Source: Prosthecobacter debontii (GTDB lineage: Bacteria; Verrucomicrobiota; Verrucomicrobiia; Verrucomicrobiales; Verrucomicrobiaceae). Taken from it: a stretch of DNA of 42,009 bases. The position numbers and the translations under genes are program-made. The stretch lies in assembly GCA_945860295.1 (NCBI GenBank), contig CAMAQH010000035.1:1-42009 (forward strand), read 5' to 3'. This document shows, one piece after another, positions 33,993-42,009 of this stretch. A model generated the notes under the pieces. The model had not been told where the DNA came from, did no database searches, and was given only the letters and a program-made list of their open reading frames with translations. Each line of letters begins with the position of its first letter. Positions within the stretch are counted from its first letter, which is position 1.

Positions 33993-35108
33993 ATGAAACT
34001 AGCCCTCATCCGTCGTCAATTTGCCGCAGTCGGCGGAGCTGAGTTGTATTTACAACGACTGCTCGGCGGCCTCATTTCAGCAGGTCATGAGGTGCATCTC
34101 TATGCTGAGCACTGGGAAGGGGCACATCGTGGTGTGCTGTTACACACAGTGCAGGTCAAAGCTAGCCGCGCTCGACGCCCCATCGTTTTCGCCGACGCAG
34201 TTGCCCAAATGCTCATCGGTAATGACTACGATGTGGTTTTCAGCCTGGAGCGAACAGTCACTCAGGATGTCTATCGCGCCGGAGATGGCGTTCACCGAGT
34301 CTGGCTTGAGCAGCGGAAACGCTACTCCCCTTGGTGGCGACGTCCCTTTGTAGGTCTAGGTGCCTTTCACGCCAACATGATGGCCCTGGAAGCGCGCACC
34401 TTTGATCCCGCGAATACCCACCATATCATCGTCAATTCCGAGATGGTACGCCGTGAAATCCTAACCCATTTCAGCTTCCCTTACGAACGCATTCATCTCA
34501 TACGTAATGGAGTCGATACAGCTCGTTTTCAGCGTGGCGACCGCGTCAAAACTCGCGCCCAGTTCGGCTTCTCGGATCAAGACTACGTTCTCCTCTTTGT
34601 TGGCTCAGGCTGGGAGCGGAAAGGTCTCCACTTTCTATTAAAGCTAATGCGCCGCTGGCAGCAGAATGAACCTCACGTCAAACTTCTTATTGTTGGCAAA
34701 GGCCGTCTGCCTGGAGCAGTTCCCACAAATGTCGTTCTGGCAGGGACCATGCCTCAGATCGAGAACGCCTATGCGGCAGCAGACCTCATGACATTTCTGC
34801 CGATCTATGAACCCTCATCCAACGTGGTTATTGAGGCGCTCGCGAGTGGACTACCCGTCATTACCAGTCGCTTCAATGGTGCAAGCGAACTCATCCAATC
34901 AGGCATCAATGGCCACGTTCTCGACGACCCGGCTGACCTATCGAGTCTGGAACGAAACATCCACTTCTGGAGGCAGCGTCCAGCCCTTCGTATTTCACCC
35001 AGCTCGATCCCGCTCGATCTTGAATGTAACGTCAGGGAAACGCTAAGTCTCTTGGAGGAAATTGCTACCAAGAGGCCGCAACAATCCAGCCAGGACCCAA
35101 CCTCGTAA
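33993..35108 (+). CDS. family 4 glycosyltransferase
   Basis: A 371-residue GT-B-fold enzyme similar to LPS-core transferases of the WaaG type. The N-terminal domain begins MKLALIRRQFAAVGGAELYL, with the Gly-rich loop that contacts the acceptor. The C-terminal donor domain has VGSGWERKGLHFLL and the EX7E motif EPSSNVVIE near residue 272, then ALASGLPVITS. RNGVDTARF near 170 marks the hinge. The frame extends to 33945, but the start at 33993 is natural for this family. It likely adds a sugar to a lipid A core or other envelope glycan. No other LPS genes are adjacent. Confidence 0.9.
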   Translation: MKLALIRRQFAAVGGAELYLQRLLGGLISAGHEVHLYAEHWEGAHRGVLLHTVQVKASRARRPIVFADAVAQMLIGNDYDVVFSLERTVTQDVYRAGDGVHRVWLEQRKRYSPWWRRPFVGLGAFHANMMALEARTFDPANTHHIIVNSEMVRREILTHFSFPYERIHLIRNGVDTARFQRGDRVKTRAQFGFSDQDYVLLFVGSGWERKGLHFLLKLMRRWQQNEPHVKLLIVGKGRLPGAVPTNVVLAGTMPQIENAYAAADLMTFLPIYEPSSNVVIEALASGLPVITSRFNGASELIQSGINGHVLDDPADLSSLERNIHFWRQRPALRISPSSIPLDLECNVRETLSLLEEIATKRPQQSSQDPTS

Positions 35109-35140
35109 CGCTGAGATGGATGCAAAAGAGCGGCGACAAT

Positions 35141-35851
35141 TCAGAAAAGAAGCGGCTGCCCTGCAAGCTTATCCCTCTTCGCCGTTCGGGATAATCGTTC
35201 AATAACAACCTCCCCTTCAGTGACACTCACCTGCGAAACATTTTCCGTTTGAGTTTCAGAAGTAACGATATGTGGGGCTGATAAGTTGGCGTCAAGAGCG
35301 CTAACTAGAGCCACTACTGGCGATACAGAATCAGCATCATCGTATGAAATTAAATCTGATTTTAAAGCATTATCAATCAATGCCTTATCGATATATTTTA
35401 TATTTTTTGCAGCTTCATTATCAAGTTTAATGCTGAAGCCTTTCTCATCTCTCGACGACTCAATTTCAACAGACTCATCTACCTCATTAGCGGCTGCTTC
35501 ACTCCTGCGCTTACGATGCTTGCTAACACGTAAAGCTGTCTGGGCCCGACCTTTTGCAGCCTGACCATTGTGGCGATCAAAGCCTGGGAATACGAGACTG
35601 CCCTCTTTTCTTTGAAGCCACCCAGCCTTCTCCAATGCGCCTGAAAAACCCTTTTTGCCAGCAACTTTATCCAGGAACTCAATCGTAACGCTAGTTTCGT
35701 TATGATTTGAGACATTTAACTCAGCCCATGACCAAACGCGAATCAACTTTCCCATGACGGCGTCTGCATCCATTCGCAGATGACTTGCGATTATGCAGAT
35801 CTCGGGTTTATCCGGTGTATTTGTTTCAATTTTGATCCATGAGCGGCGCAT
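35141..35851 (-). CDS. phage replication/DnaT-like orphan protein
   Basis: A 236-residue soluble protein. The first ~105 residues look like the N-terminal domain of phage replisome-organiser or DnaT-like proteins: WIKIETNTPDKPE (5-17), then VMGKLIRVWSWAELN, a helix pair, and FPGFDRHNGQAAKGRAQ followed by a basic stretch (VSKHRKRRSE). The C-terminal half is acidic, Ser/Asp-rich, poorly conserved in appearance and encoded by AT-richer DNA than its neighbours. No helicase loader, integrase or other phage gene is nearby, so it may be a domesticated remnant. The family link is from memory of motif style and not from a search. Confidence 0.6.
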   Translation of the reverse strand: MRRSWIKIETNTPDKPEICIIASHLRMDADAVMGKLIRVWSWAELNVSNHNETSVTIEFLDKVAGKKGFSGALEKAGWLQRKEGSLVFPGFDRHNGQAAKGRAQTALRVSKHRKRRSEAAANEVDESVEIESSRDEKGFSIKLDNEAAKNIKYIDKALIDNALKSDLISYDDADSVSPVVALVSALDANLSAPHIVTSETQTENVSQVSVTEGEVVIERLSRTAKRDKLAGQPLLF

Positions 35852-36003
35852 AAGAGAGAGATAACCACATCAGGCTCCGATGACAATCTCGAAGACACAC
35901 TCTTCACATTTTATCTTCGATTTAGAAACGACAAGGAATCGTATTAAGCGTTACTGAAATCAGAGGCAAAACAAACACGACAGGGAACGGCGTCCCAATT
36001 AAT

Positions 36004-36435
36004 TCATGGATTTTCCTGATTAAACTCAGTATGCAGGTGCCCAGCCCTAGCCTCTGGCCAGTAGGCACCATATTCGATCCACTCACTCAGGGCACCGATT
36101 TGATCATCGGTGAGACTAACTTCCAGGCGCGGCATGACCTTCGGATGGGTGCCTTTCCGTGAAATCGCCGCCACAAGAAGACTGCAATCAGGATCGCCAG
36201 GAATCACGAAGGGCCGCCCTGTGCGTGGACTTCGAAGTTTAAGAAGCCTCTCGCCGTTTGATAGATCCAAACCCGCAGCTGCTGCTGGACCGTTGTGACA
36301 CCGCAGGCAGGTGGCCTCCAATACCGGTTTTACATATGCCGTGAAGTATCGCTCCTGATCCGAATTCGATCTGTGAGATGCGCATGCTGCGAGAATTAAT
36401 ACATTGATTACCAGAAGAGCCTTCAATGATTTCAT
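36004..36435 (-). CDS. lipid-anchored cytochrome c, planctomycete type
   Basis: A 143-residue protein with a lipoprotein signal (LLVINVLILAAC, Cys18 as lipid site) and one heme-binding CLRCH (Cys43, Cys46, His47). It continues with GLDLSNGERLL, IPGDPDCSLLVAAI, the likely distal ligand Met in KVMPRLEVS, and LSEWIEYGAYWPEA. This order is typical of the planctomycete cytochrome c (PSC1) domain, usually found at the head of much larger proteins and here free-standing. The ORF extends to 36543, but the signal fixes the start at 36435. It probably carries electrons in the periplasm. The partner is unknown, and the gene is divergent from the AAA gene. Confidence 0.87.
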   Translation of the reverse strand: MKSLKALLVINVLILAACASHRSNSDQERYFTAYVKPVLEATCLRCHNGPAAAAGLDLSNGERLLKLRSPRTGRPFVIPGDPDCSLLVAAISRKGTHPKVMPRLEVSLTDDQIGALSEWIEYGAYWPEARAGHLHTEFNQENP

Positions 36436-36551
36436 CGCCACAAACCTATCACAATCATACCCGACTAGACCCCGCCGTTCTTGCTCTCCACTGCTCTGAT
36501 CCTGCCTTTCCCGAGCTTGACGATTTTCCTCTCGCGCCAGCATATTGTCTC

Positions 36552-37205
36552 ATGCGCAAAAACACGAATGGACATTGCCGGATCGTTCTCACGGGCGGCC
36601 CAGGCGGAGGCAAGACCACGGCGGCCGATCTCTTTCGGCGCGAGATGGGTGAGCGTGTCGCGCTGGTGCCGGAAGCCGCCACCATGGTCTTTTCAGGCGG
36701 ATTCCCCCGAGTTCATGAACCCTCCGCCGTGCATGCCGCCCAGCGAGCCATTTATCATGTGCAGCGAAATCTTGAAGACGTTCAGGCAGCCATCTACCCC
36801 GACCGCATCCTACTTTGTGACCGTGGCACCGTCGATGGTGCTGCTTACTGGCCGGGCGACCCACAAGGCTTCTTTGATGACCTCAACACAACCTTGGAGA
36901 CCGAACTGAAGCGCTACGATGCCGTCATCTTTTTTGAAAGCGCTGCCGTCGGCGGAATGAGTATCGAAGGTGGTAATCCTATCCGCAATGAATCGATCAA
37001 GCAAGCCGTCGCTCTCGATCATCAGTTGCGCGTCATCTGGAGCCAGCATCCGCGATTAATCATCGTCCCCCACAACCCTTCTTTCTTCAAAAAAATATCC
37101 TTCGGCCTCGCAGTCTTGGAGGGCATCGTGAAGGAACTCCTTTGTGCGTCAGTGACTCCAGCAAAAAAGCCGCATCACAAGTCATCGGTCAGGCTCAAAA
37201 AGTAA
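36552..37205 (+). CDS. AAA-type P-loop ATPase/kinase-like protein
   Basis: A 217-residue P-loop protein with Walker A LTGGPGGGKTT at about 13-23. VALVPEAATMVFSGGFPR follows, then an LLCDRGTVDGAAYWPG block holding the Walker-B-like Asp. This pattern fits the AAA_28 group, small NTPases related to nucleotide or cofactor kinases such as the NadR C-domain. The frame reaches 36426, overlapping the divergent cytochrome start, so the ATG at 36552 is preferred. purL starts 75 bases downstream on the same strand. The substrate is unknown. Confidence 0.78.
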   Translation: MRKNTNGHCRIVLTGGPGGGKTTAADLFRREMGERVALVPEAATMVFSGGFPRVHEPSAVHAAQRAIYHVQRNLEDVQAAIYPDRILLCDRGTVDGAAYWPGDPQGFFDDLNTTLETELKRYDAVIFFESAAVGGMSIEGGNPIRNESIKQAVALDHQLRVIWSQHPRLIIVPHNPSFFKKISFGLAVLEGIVKELLCASVTPAKKPHHKSSVRLKK

Positions 37206-37280
37206 GTGGCGCTAAACAATGAGACTCGATCAAGCTCTGGGTTGACGCCTCGGTGTTACTCTCCATGGACAGGGCACCCC

Positions 37281-39668
37281 ATGTCCCAAGCCGTCTTTCG
37301 CACCATCCCGATCCGCGACCTCACTGCCGACCCACTTCTCGATCTATCGAAGAAGATGAAGCTCTCGCTCTCCAAAGCCGACATGCTGGCCGTGCAGCAG
37401 ATCTATCTCGATGAGGGCCGTGATCCGACGGATGTCGAGTTGGAAGTCATCGCTCAAACATGGTCAGAGCATTGCAAGCACCGCATTTTCAATGCAAAAA
37501 TCTACCACACGGTGAATGGCGAGCAGGAGGTGGTGGACAGCCTTTTCAAGACCTACATCCGCAGCGTGACCGAGAAGATCATGCTCGATAAGCCTGACTT
37601 CGTGCTTAGCGCTTTTGTCGATAATGCGGGCTTTGTGAAGCTGGATGAAAACCAGGCCATCTGCTTGAAGGTCGAGACTCACAATCACCCTAGCGCCATC
37701 GAACCCTATGCGGGTGCTAACACTGGATTGGGCGGCGTGATTCGCGACATTCTGGGCGCTGGCAAGGGATCGAAACCGGTGGCTTCAATTGATGTCTTTT
37801 GCTTCGGCCCACCCGACACACAGCAGGAAGATCTCAAGGCCAAAGACGTCATCCACCCTCTTGGAGTCATGCGCGGCGTGGTGCGTGGCGTGCGCGATTA
37901 CGGCAACCGCATGGGCATTCCCACCGTGAATGGTGCCATCCAGTTCGATGACACCTTCATCTACAATCCCCTGGTCTTTTGTGGCACAGCGGGAGTGATC
38001 CCGATCAAGGACATCGCCAAGGAAGTGAAGCCAGGACATCTGCTGATCGCGGCGGGTGGGCGCACGGGTAAAGATGGATTGAAGGGCGCGACTTTCAGCT
38101 CAGCATCTCTCACCACCGACTCGCATGAAGAAGATCAAACAGCCGTCCAGATCGGCAATCCGATTGAGGAAAAAAAGGTTGCTGACTTTGTGCTCGCAGC
38201 TCGTGAAGCAGGCTTGATCGAGTTCATCACCGATTGCGGAGCAGGTGGATTTTCCAGCGCCGCTGGAGAGATGCTGAGTGAAGTCGGCGGTGAGGTGTGG
38301 CTGGAAAATTGCCCGCTCAAAGTGTCTGAAATGGAAAGCTGGCAGGTATTCATTTCAGAGTCCCAGGAGCGCATGGTCATGGCCATCGAGGAGCACAACC
38401 TCCCTGCCCTGCAAAAGATCGCTGACACCTGGCAATCCGAAATGTTTGTGTTGGCAAAGGCTGATGGCAGCAAGCGCCTGAAGGTTTGGCATTACGGTCA
38501 AGTCGTCTGCGATCTGCCAGTCGATAAGCTGCATGGAGCACCGCGCCGTGAGATGCGCGCGCATTGGCGTCAGCCAGCAGCCGTGCAGCCGAAAATTGCC
38601 GTGCGGCCTGAGTCTTGGACCCAGGTTTTAAAAACCCTGCTTGGAGATTTTTCCATCGTCTCGCGTGAGCCGATCATTCGCGAATACGACCATGAAGTGC
38701 AGGGAAACACCGTGCTCAAACCGCTGGCCGGTGCCAGTGGTGACGCCCCTCAAGACGGCTCCGTCATTAAAGTGGATGGCAGTGACCAGCTCGTGGCACT
38801 GGCCTGCGCGCTTCTTCCCGAATGGGGCAAGACCGATCCTCACGCCATGGGCAGAGCCTGTGTCGATGAATGCGTGCGCCAGCTAGTCGCTATGGGAGCG
38901 AATCCACAGCGAATCGCCATTCTCGATAACTTCTGCGTCGGCAATCCCGACAACGAAAAAGAACTCGGCGCACTCGTTGAATGCACAAAGGGACTCGCTG
39001 AAGCAGCCCTCGCTTATGGGGCACCTTTTGTCTCCGGCAAGGACAGCTTCTACAACTACTTCATCACAGATGAAGGCCCCGTTTCGATTCCCGTCACCCT
39101 TCTCGTCAGCGGCTTCGGCGTCGTGGAAGATGCCAAGCACGTCATCGGCTCATCCTTGCGCAAAGTAGGCAGCAAGATCTGCGTGCTTGGTCAAACAACA
39201 CCAGGACTGCGCGGCAGCGTCTTCGCCAAATACACTCAAGGCGCAGGTCTGAATGGCGCGCCCACTTGGAGTGAATCCACCGCCTGGTCGAACTACGAAA
39301 AATATCACGAACTGGTCAAGCAAGGTGCCATTTTGGCCACGCACGATTTGTCTGAAGGTGGACTCGCCGTCGCTCTCGCAGAGATGGCTTTCAGCGGCAA
39401 GGCCGGTCTGAAAATCGAGCTCGAAAACCTACCTGCATCCAAGGACTGCACTGTCGCCGAGCTTCTCTTTGGAGAAACCCCTGGACGCCTGCTGATCGAA
39501 GTTGCCCCGGAGCACGTCGCCGCCGTGAAAGCCGCCGGAGCCGTCGTCATCGGCGAAAGCACCGGCGAGCGCTGGCTGCACCTGACGAATCGTAGTACCA
39601 CACTCATCGACGCCGCCATCGCCGACCTGAAGCCGATCTGGCAGGGCGGTTTAGTTCAGTATTATTGA
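37281..39668 (+). CDS. purL: phosphoribosylformylglycinamidine synthase, PurL subunit
   Basis: ATP-dependent synthetase subunit that converts FGAR to FGAM in purine synthesis, using ammonia from PurQ. The protein has 795 residues from the ATG at 37281; the longer frame begins with GTG at 37206. It shows the N-terminal WSEHCKHR (61-68) and the ATP-site THNHPSAIEPYAGANTGLGG (from 133). VNGAIQFDDTF and TDCGAGGFSSAAGE follow, and the second half repeats the same fold, ending in ATHDLSEGGLAVALAEM. Size fits the multi-subunit type and lacks the fused glutaminase of the 1300-residue form. A PurS subunit would be expected but is not in the window. purQ follows after an intervening toxin-antitoxin pair. 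Confidence 0.97.
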   Translation: MSQAVFRTIPIRDLTADPLLDLSKKMKLSLSKADMLAVQQIYLDEGRDPTDVELEVIAQTWSEHCKHRIFNAKIYHTVNGEQEVVDSLFKTYIRSVTEKIMLDKPDFVLSAFVDNAGFVKLDENQAICLKVETHNHPSAIEPYAGANTGLGGVIRDILGAGKGSKPVASIDVFCFGPPDTQQEDLKAKDVIHPLGVMRGVVRGVRDYGNRMGIPTVNGAIQFDDTFIYNPLVFCGTAGVIPIKDIAKEVKPGHLLIAAGGRTGKDGLKGATFSSASLTTDSHEEDQTAVQIGNPIEEKKVADFVLAAREAGLIEFITDCGAGGFSSAAGEMLSEVGGEVWLENCPLKVSEMESWQVFISESQERMVMAIEEHNLPALQKIADTWQSEMFVLAKADGSKRLKVWHYGQVVCDLPVDKLHGAPRREMRAHWRQPAAVQPKIAVRPESWTQVLKTLLGDFSIVSREPIIREYDHEVQGNTVLKPLAGASGDAPQDGSVIKVDGSDQLVALACALLPEWGKTDPHAMGRACVDECVRQLVAMGANPQRIAILDNFCVGNPDNEKELGALVECTKGLAEAALAYGAPFVSGKDSFYNYFITDEGPVSIPVTLLVSGFGVVEDAKHVIGSSLRKVGSKICVLGQTTPGLRGSVFAKYTQGAGLNGAPTWSESTAWSNYEKYHELVKQGAILATHDLSEGGLAVALAEMAFSGKAGLKIELENLPASKDCTVAELLFGETPGRLLIEVAPEHVAAVKAAGAVVIGESTGERWLHLTNRSTTLIDAAIADLKPIWQGGLVQYY

Positions 39669-39703
39669 TTGCTGGCTACTATTCAATCTGTAGCCTTTTC
39701 ACC

Positions 39704-39964
39704 ATGAGCACCGCTGTACTCGAATTACCGCAAGACCTTAATCTGGCAGAGGGGGAACCCTTTGCTTTTGAAATATCCGGTTTTGCCAGACGTGGGCATC
39801 TCATTGTCGAAAAACTGCGGAGGAAGCCAATGCAGCGCCAAGATCGCCAACAGGCAGTGGATCAGTTCATCGCCAAATGGACGGGGGCCTTTGGGGTATC
39901 AGGAAAAGAACAAGATCTGGATGAACTCCGCTGGCAAGCGCTGAAGGAAAAACACGGCCTCTAA
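39704..39964 (+). CDS. probable antitoxin of PIN-type toxin-antitoxin pair
   Basis: An 86-residue protein 35 bases after purL and 4 bases before the PIN gene. The start at 39704 gives MSTAVLELPQDL; the open frame begins earlier at 39665 but with unnatural sequence. The N-terminal part is strand-like (PFAFEISGFARRGHLIVEKL). The C-terminal part is helical (VDQFIAKWTGAFG and DLDELRWQALKEKHGL), and in this kind of pair it usually wraps the toxin. No clear helix-turn-helix is seen. The function is inferred mainly from its place before a PIN gene. Confidence 0.65.
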   Translation: MSTAVLELPQDLNLAEGEPFAFEISGFARRGHLIVEKLRRKPMQRQDRQQAVDQFIAKWTGAFGVSGKEQDLDELRWQALKEKHGL

Positions 39965-39968
39965 AACC

Positions 39969-40388
39969 ATGCGCCTGCTGCTAGATACCAACATCTTTCT
40001 CGATCTCCCACAGAGACGCACAGGAGTGGAAGCAAGCCAGGCCGTGATCAATCTTCTGGGACGTGTGCATGAAGGTTTCGTTGCATGGCACACGCTTTCG
40101 AATGTTTATTATATCGCAACGCGGCTCTCGAATGCCCTGAAGGCCCGTGATCTGGTGCGTGATATTTTGACTTGGTGCGAAGTGGCTTCGGTGACACACG
40201 AGGATGCTTTGAAGGCGGAAGCCATGAGTATGAACGATTTTGAGGACGCCTTGCAAATCGCCGCCGCGCTTTCTGCCAAAGCCGACTGGATCATCACGCG
40301 CAACCTTGACGATTACACATCAAGTGCCGTTCCTGCCATATCACCAGAAAATTTTCTTCTGCTTCATCACCCAAGTCCACTCCTCTGA
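39969..40388 (+). CDS. PIN-domain ribonuclease toxin (VapC-like)
   Basis: A 139-residue PIN-fold protein. Family members cut specific RNAs, and cells are protected by the cognate antitoxin. Acidic active-site candidates are Asp6 in LLLDTNIFLD, Asp93 in NDFEDALQIAAA and Asp114 or Asp115 in TRNLDDYTSS. The second acidic position expected near residue 40-45 is not obvious (HTLSNVYYI). It starts 4 bases after the antitoxin stop and ends 4 bases before purQ, so the pair sits inside the purine operon. Length and layout fit a VapC-like toxin. Activity is not proven by sequence. Confidence 0.85.
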   Translation: MRLLLDTNIFLDLPQRRTGVEASQAVINLLGRVHEGFVAWHTLSNVYYIATRLSNALKARDLVRDILTWCEVASVTHEDALKAEAMSMNDFEDALQIAAALSAKADWIITRNLDDYTSSAVPAISPENFLLLHHPSPLL

Positions 40389-40392
40389 CGCC

Positions 40393-41100
40393 ATGCCCCA
40401 CGCCCTTCTCATCAAATTCCCCGGCACCAACTGCGATGTCGAAACCTCACGCGCACTCGAAGCCGCTGGCTTCACGTCTGAGGTCCTACCTGTCGCTCAC
40501 CTAGAGCCAGCAGCGCTGGATCGCGCTCAGTTGATCGTCTTTTCTGGCGGCTTCAGCTATGGCGACTACGTCATGAGTGGTCGCATCTCTCAGCTCATCA
40601 CCAAGCACAAGCTGGGAGATCGCTTGAAGCCCTTCGTCGCTAATGGCGGTTATGTGCTCGGCATCTGCAATGGTTTTCAAATTCTCACGCAGCTGGATCT
40701 GCTGCCACGCGGCAGTCTGATCCACAACACATCTGGCCGCTTCATCTGCCGCTGGACGCCGCTGAAAAAGAACGGCAACACCAGTCCCTTCCTGAAAGCG
40801 CTGCCAGACAATTTTGAACTGCCCGTAGCACATGCTGAAGGTCGTTTTGTGGGTGAAGCGGGCGATGCTGAAAAGTATGTCAAAGATGGCCACGCCGCAC
40901 TGCTCTATGGCACCGATGTGAATGGATCGACTGCACTCATAGCCGGACTCCAAGACGACACGGGCCGTGTCTTCGGCCTCATGCCGCACCCTGAGCGCTT
41001 CATCGTCAAGAACACCCACTACGATCCCGATTGGAACGGAGCCGAACACGGCTGGGGCTACTACCTCTTTAAAGGAGTGGCCGAGGCGCTGGCGGCGTAG
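40393..41100 (+). CDS. purQ: phosphoribosylformylglycinamidine synthase, glutaminase subunit PurQ
   Basis: Class I glutamine amidotransferase that releases ammonia from glutamine for PurL. The 235-residue protein shows the nucleophile Cys92 in LGICNGFQ and the paired His199 and Glu201 in MPHPERF. It opens IKFPGTNCD and has the oxyanion region FSGGFSYGDYVMSGR. The frame extends to 40240 inside the PIN gene, but MPHALLIKFPG at 40393 is the natural start. It is 4 bases downstream of the PIN toxin stop and was probably contiguous with purL before the toxin-antitoxin pair was inserted. Confidence 0.97.
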   Translation: MPHALLIKFPGTNCDVETSRALEAAGFTSEVLPVAHLEPAALDRAQLIVFSGGFSYGDYVMSGRISQLITKHKLGDRLKPFVANGGYVLGICNGFQILTQLDLLPRGSLIHNTSGRFICRWTPLKKNGNTSPFLKALPDNFELPVAHAEGRFVGEAGDAEKYVKDGHAALLYGTDVNGSTALIAGLQDDTGRVFGLMPHPERFIVKNTHYDPDWNGAEHGWGYYLFKGVAEALAA

Positions 41101-41179
41101 CTGTTGCGTGGGGGCGGGATATTGTAAATCTGCGAACTTTGTCCTTTCATTGGTTCACCGCATTCGGCACGCTGCTTGC

Positions 41180-42009
41180 ATGAAAAAACACCTGCTTTTC
41201 TTTTTCAGCTCCTTGCTTCTCCTCCCCATCCAAGGATGGACGGCCCAGACAGACATCGTAGGCCCGGCGGGCAGTGGTGAATTCTGCAGGTCGGTTACGG
41301 TGCTGCCCAATGGCAACATCGTGGTCACCGATCCGTTGTTCGACAAATCAGGCCCCACGGTAGCGGATGTGGGCGCGGTGTATCTTTTCAGCCCTACCGG
41401 GGTGCTCATCAGCACGCTCACGGGGAGCACGGCCAATGACAACGTGGGCAACGGTGGGGTCGTGGTCTTGAGCAACGGCAACTTCGTCGTGCGTAGTCAG
41501 AATTGGGACAACCCCTCGCCTGCGAGGGCGGATGTGGGATCGGTGACATGGGGAAACGGCAGCACAGGCTTCATCGGTGGGGCCAACGTGGCGGTCTCCG
41601 CAGCGAACTCCCTGGTCGGCAGTACCGCCAATGACAACGTGGGCAGCACTGGCGTTGCTGCTCTGACCAGCAATGGCAACTACGTCGTGGCCAGCCCGAA
41701 CTGGGACAACCCCTCCCCCGCGAAGGTGAATGTGGGAGCGGCGACGTGGGGGAACGGGACCACGGGGATCGTGGGGGCGGTGTCTGCAGCGAACTCCCTG
41801 GTCGGCAGTACCGCCAATGACAACGTGGGCAGCACTGGCGTTACTGCTCTGACCAGCAATGGCAACTACGTCGTGGCCAGCCCGAACTGGGACAACCCCT
41901 CCCCCGCGAAGGTGGATGTGGGAGCGGCGACGTGGGGGAACGGGACCACGGGGGTCGTGGGGGCGGTGTCCGCCGCCAACTCCCTGGTCGGCAGCACCGC
42001 CGGTGACTT
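41180..42009 (+). CDS. secreted tandem-repeat protein, C-terminus beyond window
   Basis: The frame is open from the ATG at 41180 to the window end (276 complete codons). A signal peptide (HLLFFFSSLLLLPIQGWTA, cleaved before Gln) is followed by GSGEFCRSVTVLPNGNIVV. Tandem repeats of about 62 residues then begin, each holding NGNYVVASPNWDNPSPAKV, GAATWGNGTTG, AVSAANSLVGSTANDNVG and STGVTALTS. Unit style recalls the bacterial repeats catalogued as DUF5650, usually in large surface or filamentous-haemagglutinin-like proteins and perhaps forming beta-propeller or beta-helix blades. That family name is from memory. The full length may be several thousand residues. Its promoter should lie in the 79-base gap after purQ. 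Confidence 0.85.
   Translation, partial: MKKHLLFFFSSLLLLPIQGWTAQTDIVGPAGSGEFCRSVTVLPNGNIVVTDPLFDKSGPTVADVGAVYLFSPTGVLISTLTGSTANDNVGNGGVVVLSNGNFVVRSQNWDNPSPARADVGSVTWGNGSTGFIGGANVAVSAANSLVGSTANDNVGSTGVAALTSNGNYVVASPNWDNPSPAKVNVGAATWGNGTTGIVGAVSAANSLVGSTANDNVGSTGVTALTSNGNYVVASPNWDNPSPAKVDVGAATWGNGTTGVVGAVSAANSLVGSTAGD
41483..42009 (+). repeat. 186-base coding tandem repeats
   Basis: The segment starting TACGTCGTGGCCAGCCCGAA recurs at 41681 and 41867, exactly 186 bases (62 codons) apart and almost identical. An older, more diverged unit begins at 41483 with a 198-base spacing caused by four extra codons (GGAN region). Near identity of the last two units indicates recent duplication or gene conversion. 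Further units are expected beyond the window. Confidence 0.9.

Noticed and set aside
41483..42009. Regular repeats considered as a CRISPR array
   Set aside because: The period is 186 bases, the whole unit is repeated with no unique spacers, and the reading frame stays open throughout, so they are protein repeats.

Overview
The window looks like chromosomal DNA of a free-living Gram-negative bacterium of the PVC group, most likely Verrucomicrobiota (Prosthecobacter/Verrucomicrobium-like). This is inferred from the mix of gene families: a very large alpha-2-macroglobulin protein, a planctomycete-type cytochrome c lipoprotein, a small secreted EF-hand protein, long extracellular repeat proteins, a squalene/hopanoid-type prenyl synthase and a PilMNOPQ-like cluster ending in a secretin. 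No rRNA, tRNA or CRISPR array was seen. Coding density is high, and the only gene-free stretch above 300 bases (4638-5304) contains a stop-interrupted remnant.

Layout: 1-4637 (minus strand) holds a membrane protein with GYP repeats (cut by the window edge), bioB, aat, an hpnD-like synthase and a polytopic membrane protein. 5305-10691 (plus) is a tight housekeeping run, purH-plsX-fabH-dnaG. 10735-12951 has a convergent dTDP-4-dehydrorhamnose reductase-like gene and a divergent FAD oxidoreductase. 13099-14384 is a complete IS5-type insertion sequence with matching ends and a TTAA duplication. 14542-14832 is an EF-hand protein with a good terminator. 15068-21289 is the 2073-residue alpha-2-macroglobulin gene, followed by a hypothetical, a LysM protein and accA. 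23884-27649 (minus) carries a phosphodiesterase-like protein, a HARE-HTH/PD-(D/E)XK-like protein, a GT2 glycosyltransferase and a phosphodiester-glycosidase-like protein. 27771-28624 has a His-rich lipoprotein and a TRIC/UPF0126 channel. 28636-33850 (minus) is the PilMN-O-P-Q-like envelope cluster. 33993-37205 is mixed: GT4 glycosyltransferase, a phage-replication-like orphan, cytochrome c, AAA NTPase. 37281-41100 is purL, a PIN-type toxin-antitoxin pair, then purQ. 41180-42009 starts a secreted protein with 62-residue tandem repeats and runs off the window.

The most unusual signals lie below gene level. (1) A palindromic element family with 24-base arms beginning GTTCG, a CTT[T/C]AG core and TTCTTTGAA after the left arm occurs twice. 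One copy lies between dnaG and the rmlD-like gene and encodes exactly the last eight residues of the latter. The other sits in frame inside the alpha-2-macroglobulin gene. (2) A 28-base block of four heptads (TCGTCAT-like) sits in the same orientation just upstream of two unrelated start codons (aat and the LysM gene). (3) Two convergent genes end within opposite arms of one perfect 11-bp hairpin, so both read TAA-TCG at their ends. (4) A PIN toxin-antitoxin module is embedded between purL and purQ with almost no spacing.

Functions are read from recognisable motifs without database searches. Start codons are chosen by motif, signal peptide or family length where the longest frame begins too early.
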